From assembly GCA_012519515.1 (NCBI GenBank), contig JAAYQC010000137.1:1-45185 (forward strand): a stretch of 45,185 nucleotides of DNA. The letters are read 5' to 3'. The DNA is from Bacteroidales bacterium (GTDB taxonomy: Bacteria > Bacteroidota > Bacteroidia > Bacteroidales > VadinHA17). The position numbers and the translations under genes were made by a program. This document shows positions 25,193-33,221 of this stretch, one piece after another. Every line of letters starts with the position of its first letter. Position 1 is the first letter of the stretch. The notes under the pieces were generated by a model. The model was not told where the DNA came from and made no database searches. It saw only the letters and a list, made by a program, of their open reading frames with translations.

Positions 25193-26974
25193 TCATTTAC
25201 TTTTCAGGAACCTTCTAAATGCCTCTACACTGTATATCAGCGGATACAGCTCTTCATCATACCAGAGCATGGCAAAATACAGACCTATGGGAGATGCTGT
25301 GATCCGGTCGCAGTTCATCAGCCACTGAAATCCCCTGTTGCATGCATCAGGGGATTTTCCTGCCAGGGCACTGACAGCCAGGGAAGTCTCTTCAATAGAA
25401 GCTTTAATTCCTTTTTTTCCGCCCCAGCTACCATCACGGTTCTGCTGATCAAGAAGAAATCCTTCCGCTTTTCTTACCATTTTTTCAATCCTGTTCAAGT
25501 ATTTCTTTCCCGGACCTTCCAAACCGAATGTGTCTTTCAGGTAAATACAAACCTTTGCAGTTCCGTAAACAGGATTGGTTTTGTCGTCGGTAAGCTGGTT
25601 GCCAAACCATAATGGCAGCCATGATCCGTCGCCTGACTGATGCTTCTCGAGGTAAAGCATTGCCTTTGAAATTGACCTGTCAATTTCAGCCAGGAGCTTT
25701 TTGTCCATCTTATCATGCAGCATCTCGACCGATTTCAGCAGGGCAAGAAGTGCATGTCCTGTAAGGTCTGCACAGCTACGGTCGAAGGGCAGTTTGCCCC
25801 AGCCCCGGCAGAATGTAGGAAATCCTCCGTCGGAATTCTGAAGACCTGTCAGCCATCTGCAGCCATTTTCGATGGCAATCACCTCGGCTTTTTCTCCTGA
25901 GAAAAGCATAAGCAGGGCAAGGATTGCTCCCGGAGTGTCGTCGGCATCAGGGACCGAACCTGAATAGCTGGTCCAGCCCCAGCCCCCCGGAGAAGCACCG
26001 TTGAATGGATGGACCGATGTATACTGAAGCCTTAACAAATGGTTCCGGAGGTCCTCAATTTCCTTTTCACTAAGAGAATTCCAGATGTCATTTCCCAGAG
26101 CCTTGATTGAAAGGGTTGTAACCCATATCGACAGATCGGTATCGATAGGCCAGCCGCCATCGCTCCGTTGCTGGTTTCGGAGGAAATCCAGACCTTTTTC
26201 CACTGTGTTGTTGGAGGTTTCACCGCATTCAGTAAGGCACATTGCCACAAAGCCAGTCAATGGTATGGCTTCAAGAAAACCACCGCTTTCGGGTAACAGG
26301 CCGTCAAGTTTTTTAATGGCGGGCTTTACAAGTCTTTCCCGCAAATATCTTATCCCTGCAAAACCTTTCCTTTTCTTGCGGTGATGGTAGATTCCAACCC
26401 CGATCAGTGCCGGAAGCGCATAACTAACAACCCTCAGATTCAGAAACCTGTAGAAGGAAGAAGGAAGAAGTGTAAGCTCGAAAGGCAGGCGGGGAATCAT
26501 ATCGAGTGATGAAGCCGGCAGGACACCGCACAATGTAAGCATCGACAGTATCGGAACCGAAAAAGTGTAATCATTCCCGTAAATATCCAGGATCGAACGC
26601 ACAACATCCGGCGAATCGATGCTAATCCCTTTCCCGGCAAGCCATTTATCCATTGCAGAAAGAACATGTTTTCCCGAATCTGCATTTTGGCAGAAGTGAA
26701 TAGCGGAGTAGCAAAGGAGCGTGGTGCTCAGGTTGCTTAGCGATTCCGGAGTGTCGCCATAGCCTCCGTCGGAATTTATATTACGGCAGAGCCATGAAAA
26801 TCCGGTTTCTACTCTGTTGCGGTCATCAGGATTGCCCGAAAGCTTCAGGGCTACGATTGCCACTGATGTTGACAGGGCGCTGGTCGACAGTCTGCCTGTC
26901 CAGAATCCTTCAGGATTTCTTTTACTGATTAGCTGTGCCCTCAGTTCACTGTATCTTTGAGATATTTTTTCCAT
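25193..26974 (-). CDS. Class II terpene cyclase, squalene-hopene cyclase-like
   Basis: Predicted protonation-type terpene cyclase with two alpha/alpha barrels. The catalytic DxDD motif is present as PDADDTP (Asp343-Asp346), and QW-like repeats recur (NSDGGYGDT, QQRSDGGWPID, QNSDGGFPTF, HQSGDGSWLPLW, QNRDGSWGG). At 593 aa it is shorter than most squalene-hopene cyclases (about 630-720), and no squalene synthase genes are in the window. The substrate may therefore be a polyprenyl diphosphate or derivative made by the fused synthase encoded two genes upstream. It is the last gene of a five-gene operon, 8 bp after the short barrel protein. The cyclase class is firm; substrate and product are unknown. 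Confidence 0.85.
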   Translation of the reverse strand: MEKISQRYSELRAQLISKRNPEGFWTGRLSTSALSTSVAIVALKLSGNPDDRNRVETGFSWLCRNINSDGGYGDTPESLSNLSTTLLCYSAIHFCQNADSGKHVLSAMDKWLAGKGISIDSPDVVRSILDIYGNDYTFSVPILSMLTLCGVLPASSLDMIPRLPFELTLLPSSFYRFLNLRVVSYALPALIGVGIYHHRKKRKGFAGIRYLRERLVKPAIKKLDGLLPESGGFLEAIPLTGFVAMCLTECGETSNNTVEKGLDFLRNQQRSDGGWPIDTDLSIWVTTLSIKALGNDIWNSLSEKEIEDLRNHLLRLQYTSVHPFNGASPGGWGWTSYSGSVPDADDTPGAILALLMLFSGEKAEVIAIENGCRWLTGLQNSDGGFPTFCRGWGKLPFDRSCADLTGHALLALLKSVEMLHDKMDKKLLAEIDRSISKAMLYLEKHQSGDGSWLPLWFGNQLTDDKTNPVYGTAKVCIYLKDTFGLEGPGKKYLNRIEKMVRKAEGFLLDQQNRDGSWGGKKGIKASIEETSLAVSALAGKSPDACNRGFQWLMNCDRITASPIGLYFAMLWYDEELYPLIYSVEAFRRFLKSK

Positions 26975-26982
26975 GTCGTAAT

Positions 26983-27864
26983 TTAAGAGTTCAGGGCTCC
27001 CAGTGCCAGGAGTCCATAAAAGGTGTATTCAATATCGGGATCCGGATCGAGCGGATGACCTGAAAAACCACCGTCAATAAAAAGTGAATCAATAAAAGAG
27101 AGCGAATCAGGTTTTATCTCCCTCAGATCGTACCCGCAAAAATTAAGGGCATATAGTGCTACGGCTGTAGAAAGAAGATCGGGTATGGGAGTGGATCCGG
27201 TTGCCCTGAAACCTCCCTTTCCGTCGTAAAATGCCATCACTTGCTTAATATGTCCATCAACTGGCTCTCTGAAACTTCCGGCAAGAACCAGTGAAGCGGC
27301 AGCGAGGGGGCAGGGGAGATCCTCATTAAATGAAAGTGTCTTCATCTTCCTTCTTAATCTGAAGATTCCCCTGAAATCGCGCAGATACCAGTAACTCAGC
27401 ACACTCAAAAAAGCTCCGTACAGTTTCTGTTCGTTCATTCCCGGGGACATTCTCAATCTTGCACCATGGAGTTTTTTAAATTCGCCTGTTCTGCCGCTGA
27501 GGGCGGAAAGAATGGCAAGGCAATGAAGATAAACGCCTTGGGGTTCTTTCCTGTTGATTTCAGTGCTTACATATGGCCAGACCAGGTCGCATTCCTTTTT
27601 CATTCCCAGTGCATCTGCCGTAAACCATCCGAAAAGAGTGTAATAGAGATCCGGGTTTCCGGCCCTGTCTTTAAATCCGCCTGATGAGGATTGGGAACTT
27701 CCAATAAAGCTTTTCAATTCAAAGGCAACAGCGTCATCCAGGATATCAACTGAACGCTTCAGTATCTTTTCAGGACTTTTTTCCTCAAATTTCTTTATGA
27801 AAGGAGCTGCCAGAAAGCTAAACATAGTCAGCGAAAGTTTTTCCCACGATTTCATGCAGTGCAA
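26983..27864 (-). CDS. Short prenyltransferase-like alpha/alpha-barrel protein
   Basis: A 293-aa protein with one barrel of the prenyltransferase-beta/terpene-cyclase type. Repeats share a GGF...PD...T pattern: GGFKDRAGNPDLYYT, GGFRATGSTPIPDLLST and GGFSGHPLDPDPDIEYT. The last resembles the zinc-site helix of protein prenyltransferases, but the usual His position seems to be Tyr (DIEYTFYG), and no DxDD motif is present. It may thus bind a prenyl chain without being either a protein prenyltransferase or a class II cyclase, perhaps as a partner of the adjacent cyclase. The start is uncertain: the track start overlaps the synthase gene by 47 bp, and Met codons at 27855 and 27825 are alternatives. 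Confidence 0.7.
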   Translation of the reverse strand: MHCMKSWEKLSLTMFSFLAAPFIKKFEEKSPEKILKRSVDILDDAVAFELKSFIGSSQSSSGGFKDRAGNPDLYYTLFGWFTADALGMKKECDLVWPYVSTEINRKEPQGVYLHCLAILSALSGRTGEFKKLHGARLRMSPGMNEQKLYGAFLSVLSYWYLRDFRGIFRLRRKMKTLSFNEDLPCPLAAASLVLAGSFREPVDGHIKQVMAFYDGKGGFRATGSTPIPDLLSTAVALYALNFCGYDLREIKPDSLSFIDSLFIDGGFSGHPLDPDPDIEYTFYGLLALGALNS

Positions 27865-29470
27865 CTTTCAGCCTCAGGTCTGAAATATCTTCCAGACAAC
27901 GGTATGTACTTTCAAGGTATCCGGCCAACATGGCATTAAGCTGTTCCCTGATCCGGTATTTTTCAGCCAGAATCTGCAGATCCTTCATTACCTTGTTTTT
28001 AAGCGCCTCGTTTATAGTACTCAGATCATCAGCTCCGGCCTGTGCGGCAAGCATTGAAACAAGTATTGACTGATCAACAAAGGAAGAAGAAGCGTTTTCA
28101 TCCCTGAAATCCTCAAGGTCATCCTTCATCTGGTAGGCGATCCCGATGAGATCGCTAAAAAGTTCAAGCAGTTTCAGTGTCTCATTGTCAGCGCCTGATG
28201 CAAAGGCTCCCACCTGAAGTGAGACCTTGAATGCTGCAGAAGTTTTGTTTCTGAAAACCTCAATAATTTCCTCCACCGACAATATCCTTTCTTCGCGGCG
28301 GGCCATAAGTTCCTCACCCTGACCGAGCGACATTGCCCTGTGACCCTTAGAAACTGCTTTCAGGCACAAGGCAACACGATCGGGAGGCAGCCCCGATTCT
28401 GCCAGCAGCCTGTATCCCTCGCCGATAAGCAGATCGCCCAGGTTGATTGCAACGGGTATTCCGTAGCGGGTATGAATAGTCTCCTTTCCGTATCTGAATG
28501 AGTCATTGTCTTCAATATCATCATGTATAAGCGAGGCTTTATGAAAACACTCAACGGACATTGCAAGATGAGCCATAATATCCTGATCAGGGTCATTGTC
28601 GAAGGTTTCACAGGCAAGTACGGTAAACAGCGGGCGTATCCTTTTTCCTCCGGCCATAAGCATCTCTTTTACCATCCTGCCTGTAGCGGAATCTGAAGTA
28701 CCAAGGATAGCGTCAATTCTTGCTTCGTTGAAAAGGGCAGAGGTTTTCTCTTTCAGAATATTGATATTCAACAAGCTGAAAGTCGAATCCCTGTCTATGT
28801 AATTTATCTCCTCACTTACCCACTCAGCATCGGCTGTAGTGTCCTTGCATCCGCAGGTTAAAAGGGGGATTCCTGTTGAAGGGATGGAATATTTCGTTAC
28901 CGAATTGAACATCTTTCTAAGCACATCCATACATCCTACACCTACAACAGCATCAACCTTGCCGCTTTCGACCAGGCGAGTGGCAATTGTTGTACCCTCG
29001 GCCACCATTGCAATGTATCCAAGGTCCTCGGCTTCCCTAAGGAAGCAGCATATATTGCAGTTCCCGCATTCACTGCACAAAAGGCCAAGCTCATCTTCCA
29101 CCCCGGTACATAGTTTACTGTTTCTAAGGCACATCGGAAGCAGCAGCATACGGCGGTGGAAGGGAACCGAGCCTACAACGGGCTTCCATGCCGCGTTACC
29201 TCCGCATACCATAACAAAAGCCTTATAGTCTCTGTCCCAGTGGTTTTCCGATATCAGGGTATCGGCATAAGATTCAAGCTGACTATATGAAACAGGCGGC
29301 AATATTTTCCTGTCGGAAAAGAATTGCCCGGTTTTTTGACGGATTTCCTTACGCAGACTGTCATCCGGCGGAACCACGAGGGGCATAACAGTTTCCTGTC
29401 CGATCCCGGCAATATTGCGATTAGTATCATCCATAAGCGCCCATTCCAAAAAAAGCAGTCCGTTTGGCAA
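27818..29470 (-). CDS. DUF116-polyprenyl diphosphate synthase fusion
   Basis: Two domains in one 550-aa chain. Residues about 80-210 match DUF116, a Cys-rich domain of unknown role, with CLRNSKLCTG, LCSECGNCNICC, LGYIAMVAEGTT and GVGCMDVL. Residues about 250-550 are a trans-isoprenyl diphosphate synthase with GGKRIRP (274-280), the first Asp-rich motif DDIED (317-321) and the second DDLED (450-454). Small residues just before the first motif (Ala312, Ser313) are compatible with a long-chain product, though weak evidence. It should condense isopentenyl diphosphate onto an allylic primer for the class II cyclase in the same operon. MDDTNRN at 29434 is a likely alternative start. A DUF116 fusion here is unusual; its Cys cluster may bind Fe-S or zinc. 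Confidence 0.88.
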   Translation of the reverse strand: MPNGLLFLEWALMDDTNRNIAGIGQETVMPLVVPPDDSLRKEIRQKTGQFFSDRKILPPVSYSQLESYADTLISENHWDRDYKAFVMVCGGNAAWKPVVGSVPFHRRMLLLPMCLRNSKLCTGVEDELGLLCSECGNCNICCFLREAEDLGYIAMVAEGTTIATRLVESGKVDAVVGVGCMDVLRKMFNSVTKYSIPSTGIPLLTCGCKDTTADAEWVSEEINYIDRDSTFSLLNINILKEKTSALFNEARIDAILGTSDSATGRMVKEMLMAGGKRIRPLFTVLACETFDNDPDQDIMAHLAMSVECFHKASLIHDDIEDNDSFRYGKETIHTRYGIPVAINLGDLLIGEGYRLLAESGLPPDRVALCLKAVSKGHRAMSLGQGEELMARREERILSVEEIIEVFRNKTSAAFKVSLQVGAFASGADNETLKLLELFSDLIGIAYQMKDDLEDFRDENASSSFVDQSILVSMLAAQAGADDLSTINEALKNKVMKDLQILAEKYRIREQLNAMLAGYLESTYRCLEDISDLRLKVALHEIVGKTFADYV

Positions 29471-30605
29471 ACCTGTAAAGGAATTTCCGTTCAGGGATCA
29501 CAGGGCACGATCCGTGACTTGGAGTCCGGGGCGCCGTTTCAAGAGCATCCAGATAATCCGGCCTGTTTGAAGTATTCAAGGCCTTATGCTTTATGCAGAA
29601 TTCCTTAACCCATGCCGGATCCTCCATCAACACGCAGCCTTTTGTCTTTGAGTGAATCTGGTCTCTGAAATCCCTGAGGAACACAGATCCGTCGTAAGGA
29701 GATTTCGCAGAATCCGGATTGATTTTGTCCGCTGAGATCTGAAGCACAGGACAGGGTTCAATATATCCTGCAGGATTAATATCATGGCTAAGTCCGTCGG
29801 CTGCCGGGCAGAATGGTTCGCCTTCAGCGCTCCAGTAAGCATCGATAAGAACAATCGGAAATCTGTCTCTTCCTTCAACTATGAATTTTCTCAGTCTGTA
29901 AATCTCTTCCTGATCCAGGGCAAGCTCATAGTTCGGCATACTTCCGGCCGGCCTGTAGATGTAATACCACAGGTACAGGACTCCCATATCGTGAAGTTTG
30001 TTTACAAATTCATCCGACAGGGCCATATCTATGTTCGATTTGCAGACACTTATCGCCACACCGGTTATAAGCTTTTCCGAAATAGAGTTACGAATGGCAT
30101 CCATGGTCCTGTTGTAAATGTTGTGACCTCCCCTTCGGGTGTCGGCAACCGCTTCATCACCTTCAAGACTAATAAGGGGAGTAACGTTTCCAAGGCTTCT
30201 CAGTTCGGCGGCAACCTTAGGTGTGAGCATGGTGCCGTTGGTGAAGAGCTGGAAGTAGCAATCGGGGTGAACCCTGAATATATTCATCAGTTCGGGATGC
30301 ATAAGAGGTTCCCCACCCAGTATACCATTAAAATATGATCCCTGTCTTTTACCTGCTTCAATAATTGAATTGATCATTTCAGGCGGCATATAGTCGGGTG
30401 TTCCGGAAGCTGTGACCCAGCATCCCTGACAGCTGAGATTACAGTCGTTTGTGACTGAAATGAACTGGAAAGCCGGAAACAGCGATCCCTTATTTATTCT
30501 CCGCTGGAATTTACGGAAACCCAGAAAGCCTTTCCATCCCATGTTTATCAGGAACTTACGCCTACACCTTCTGTCCGCATGTATAAAATTTCTATATATC
30601 GACAT
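29427..30605 (-). CDS. Radical SAM enzyme
   Basis: A 392-aa radical SAM protein with the CNLSCQGC cluster motif (C-x3-C-x2-C) near residue 55, the SAM-binding GGEPL stretch, and a TIM-barrel core continuing through FTNGTML and ISLEGDEAVADTRRGG. Several later Cys (FCPAADG, EPCPVLQ, KGCVLMEDPAWVKEFC) suggest an auxiliary cluster or SPASM-like tail. It lies between a ferredoxin gene (8 bp) and the DUF116-synthase gene (overlap), so it probably tailors a prenyl or cyclised lipid, or modifies a protein of the pathway. By analogy it could resemble the radical SAM step of hopanoid side-chain addition, but I see no specific HpnH signature. Confidence 0.88.
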   Translation of the reverse strand: MSIYRNFIHADRRCRRKFLINMGWKGFLGFRKFQRRINKGSLFPAFQFISVTNDCNLSCQGCWVTASGTPDYMPPEMINSIIEAGKRQGSYFNGILGGEPLMHPELMNIFRVHPDCYFQLFTNGTMLTPKVAAELRSLGNVTPLISLEGDEAVADTRRGGHNIYNRTMDAIRNSISEKLITGVAISVCKSNIDMALSDEFVNKLHDMGVLYLWYYIYRPAGSMPNYELALDQEEIYRLRKFIVEGRDRFPIVLIDAYWSAEGEPFCPAADGLSHDINPAGYIEPCPVLQISADKINPDSAKSPYDGSVFLRDFRDQIHSKTKGCVLMEDPAWVKEFCIKHKALNTSNRPDYLDALETAPRTPSHGSCPVIPERKFLYRFAKRTAFFGMGAYG

Positions 30606-30613
30606 TGATGATT

Positions 30614-31423
30614 TTAATTTATTGGAGATCCGCCACGGGCTTTGTCTCTTTCCGAAAGCGCTTTTTTCATCGCCTCATCCCTTATTATCGACTGTCTTTT
30701 CAACTTCCTGCGCTGAAGGGCCTTGTATATATCATCCCCCAGGAATTCCTCGATATCCTGTGCCTGCCTCTGATGCTCTGCCTTTTCGTCAATCATATCC
30801 GATCCGCCTATTGCTCCACCATGCCTGTATTTAGGGAAAATTATAGCCGTGGCAGGACAAATCCTGGCACATGCCGGACAGTTATTCTTGCAAGCTTCAG
30901 GATCAGTCACAAGAATACGGCCTTCTTCCTTACTGTAAACCCCGAAGAGGCAGAAATCGGCACACTGACCGCACGAAGTACAGCGTGAATAATCTATAAG
31001 AGGATACCACGAAGGCCATCCTGATTCTTCAACAATTTCGACCAGGTTATGTTTTTCAGAGAAATCAGCGAGAAACTCGTCAATTTTACCGGCAACATCC
31101 TTGAAGGAGGAATCAATAAGATCAATGTGAATAAACTCAGGCAGGGGACTGGCCTCGCCGTATGATTTCCTGAAAAGAATGTCCATGCTCCGGCGGTGGC
31201 ATCCTATAAGCATATTCCTGGTACCCTCAGTAAACAATCCGTTCAGTTCATCCTTCCTTTTCGCTGCAATACCGCAAAGATCCGACAACCTGGTCACTTT
31301 TGCCGGAACGCTTCCGAGGTATTCATCAACATCCCTGAGCAAGGCGCCATCAATCCTTTCGCCGCCGCACCTGCAAAATATTATGTGTCTGCCGCCGGTT
31401 GGTACTGATTTATTTTCCATCAT
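30614..31423 (-). CDS. 4Fe-4S ferredoxin-like redox protein of the terpenoid operon
   Basis: First gene of the terpenoid-like operon. The N-terminal half (about 10-110) has HIIFCRCGGERID and later LIGCHRRSMDILF, resembling the Cys-containing fold at the front of HdrA-type proteins. The C-terminal half has two ferredoxin motifs, CTSCGQCADFC and CKNNCPACARICP, then a charged helical tail rich in Lys, Arg and Glu. It is a cytoplasmic electron carrier and a plausible donor for the radical SAM enzyme 8 bp downstream. I prefer the ATG at 31423 (MMENKS); the track start at 31465 is a GTG with a poor upstream extension. Confidence 0.8.
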   Translation of the reverse strand: MMENKSVPTGGRHIIFCRCGGERIDGALLRDVDEYLGSVPAKVTRLSDLCGIAAKRKDELNGLFTEGTRNMLIGCHRRSMDILFRKSYGEASPLPEFIHIDLIDSSFKDVAGKIDEFLADFSEKHNLVEIVEESGWPSWYPLIDYSRCTSCGQCADFCLFGVYSKEEGRILVTDPEACKNNCPACARICPATAIIFPKYRHGGAIGGSDMIDEKAEHQRQAQDIEEFLGDDIYKALQRRKLKRQSIIRDEAMKKALSERDKARGGSPIN

Positions 31424-31465
31424 GCAAAAATAATAAATCCGATGGTCAATTAAACCTGAATTCAC

Positions 31466-31786
31466 TCCACCCCGGAAAAGACAGTGTTAAAAAGAAATAA
31501 AACTGCTTTATGACGAATCAGAAAGCTCCTCGGGATATCGCCATCCATAAGTTTATGATATATAAGAAAATGTTATATTTTTATAGCAGGAAAACCCCAA
31601 AAACGCGGAAGCTATGGAAATGGATGATTTTGATGATTTTAAGATCATATTATGGCTGATTCTTTTTCTGCTTTTCGGCATTGTGATAATCACATGCCAA
31701 CATGTTTAAGAAGAAGTCTGTAGGCATTATTATATATATTAACCTGTTCCCGCGAAGAGAACAAAAGCTCAAACCGTTCTGTAACC
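31466..31786. other. Divergent intergenic region between the terpenoid operon and the sulfatase operon
   Basis: This 321-bp stretch should contain promoters for both directions. Its only open frame of note is a 31-codon ORF at 31614-31709, listed separately. I see no tRNA, riboswitch-like fold or clear terminator in it. Confidence 0.6.
31614..31709 (+). other. Possible 31-aa single-TM microprotein
   Basis: The ORF encodes an acidic start (MEMDDFDDFK) followed by one hydrophobic helix (IILWLILFLLFGIVIIT) and a short tail with one Cys. GGAAG lies a few bases before the ATG and could act as a ribosome site. Acidic N-terminus plus a single helix is a common microprotein form, but the ORF is short and may be chance. 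Confidence 0.3.
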
Positions 31787-33220
31787 TTGATAAAACCAGC
31801 CATACCTCTGACCATCTGCACTTCGCTTGCAGTTATATCCTGCTCACAGGCAGGAAAGGAAAAAGCAGTTCCCAATATTGTTTACATTCTTGCCGATGAT
31901 CTTGGCTATGCCGATTTGAGCTGTTACGGACAGAAGAAATTCACAACCCCCAACATTGACCGTCTCGCCAATCAGGGAATGATCTTCAGGCAGCATTATA
32001 CAGGCTGCACTGTAAGTGCTCCGTCGCGTTCATGCCTGATGACAGGCCTTCATACGGGTCACACACCTATCAGGGGGAACAAGGAATGGAAGCCTGAAGG
32101 TCAGTGGCCCTTGCCTGCAGAATCGGTCACAATTGCCGAAATGTTAAAAGAAAAGGGCTATACGACCGGAGCTTACGGAAAATGGGGCCTTGGTTTTATC
32201 AACACCGAAGGCGATCCCAATTCCCAGGGTTTTGATGAGTTTTTCGGCTACAACTGCCAGCGGCTTGCACATAATTATTATCCTGATCATCTGTGGCACA
32301 ACAGGGAAATGATTCCGCTTCATGAGAACGACAATGGCCAAACCGGAGCCTACAGTCCCGACCTTATACATGCCAAAGCCCTGAAATTCATTGAAACAAA
32401 CAGGAATAAGCCCTTCTTCATGTTTTATCCCACAACCCTTCCTCATGCCGAACTTCTTGCAAAGGAAGAGTACATGCAGAAGTTCAGGGGTAAATTCGAA
32501 CCGGAAAAAGTATATAAAGGTGTTGATGAGGGAGAGGGATTCCGGCAGGGACCATATGGCTCCCAGCCGGAGTCGCGTGCCGCCTTTGCCGCTATGGTAA
32601 CCCAGCTTGACGACTACGTGGGAGAAATCATGAGCAAGCTGAATGAACTTGGAATAGACGACAATACCATTGTGATCTTTGCATCCGACAACGGACCTCA
32701 CCGTGAAGGCGGAGCTGATCCCGACTTTTTCGACAGCAACGGACCGTTGAGAGGTTACAAGAGGGATATGTATGAAGGAGGTATCAGGACAGCGATGATC
32801 GTCAGATGGCCGGGAAAAGTAAAAGCTGGAACAGCATCTGATCATATATCGGCATTCTGGGATGTAATGCCTACCCTTGCCGACATTGCAGGAGCCGAAG
32901 CTCCGGAAGGGATCGACGGGATTTCATTTCTTCCTGAACTGCTTGGCAAAAAGCAGGCAAAACACGATTACCTTTACTGGGAATTCCACGAGCAGGGAGG
33001 CAAGATGGCTGTAAGAATGGGCAATTGGAAAGCGGTAAAACTCAATGTTGACAAAGGTTCTGAAAGCATAACCGAGCTCTATGACCTGTCGGCTGATGAA
33101 GGGGAAACCACCGACCTGGCCGCATCAAATCCCGATCTGGTGAAAAAAATGGAACAGGTGATGAACGATGCACACGTTCCTTCTGATATATTTCCATTTC
33201 CATTTGAAATCAGTAAATAA
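31787..33220 (+). CDS. S1-family sulfatase, Ser-type, predicted lipoprotein
   Basis: Hydrolyses sulfate esters on a sugar. The formylglycine motif is S-A-P-S-R with Ser77 as the residue to be oxidised; metal ligands include ADD (Asp37-Asp38), and ASDNGPHREGG supplies the later Asp-Asn pair. A signal peptide ends in a lipobox, LAVISC (Cys19), so it is probably surface- or periplasm-anchored. The start is a TTG at 31787: no ATG occurs upstream in frame before the stop at 31721-31723, and the signal peptide would be lost with a later start. Activation should need the anSME encoded at 37937. The next sulfatase begins 1 bp after its stop. Sugar specificity cannot be read from motifs. Confidence 0.9.
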   Translation: MIKPAIPLTICTSLAVISCSQAGKEKAVPNIVYILADDLGYADLSCYGQKKFTTPNIDRLANQGMIFRQHYTGCTVSAPSRSCLMTGLHTGHTPIRGNKEWKPEGQWPLPAESVTIAEMLKEKGYTTGAYGKWGLGFINTEGDPNSQGFDEFFGYNCQRLAHNYYPDHLWHNREMIPLHENDNGQTGAYSPDLIHAKALKFIETNRNKPFFMFYPTTLPHAELLAKEEYMQKFRGKFEPEKVYKGVDEGEGFRQGPYGSQPESRAAFAAMVTQLDDYVGEIMSKLNELGIDDNTIVIFASDNGPHREGGADPDFFDSNGPLRGYKRDMYEGGIRTAMIVRWPGKVKAGTASDHISAFWDVMPTLADIAGAEAPEGIDGISFLPELLGKKQAKHDYLYWEFHEQGGKMAVRMGNWKAVKLNVDKGSESITELYDLSADEGETTDLAASNPDLVKKMEQVMNDAHVPSDIFPFPFEISK

Positions 33221-33221
33221 A

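Noticed and set aside
29427-30605. HpnH, adenosyl-hopene transferase
   Set aside because: Context is suggestive but the sequence gives no specific HpnH signature, so only the radical SAM family is called.
32144-32845. 233-aa ORF antisense to the first sulfatase
   Set aside because: It is a shadow of a well-supported sulfatase gene, has no recognisable domain and shows biased residue use typical of antisense frames.
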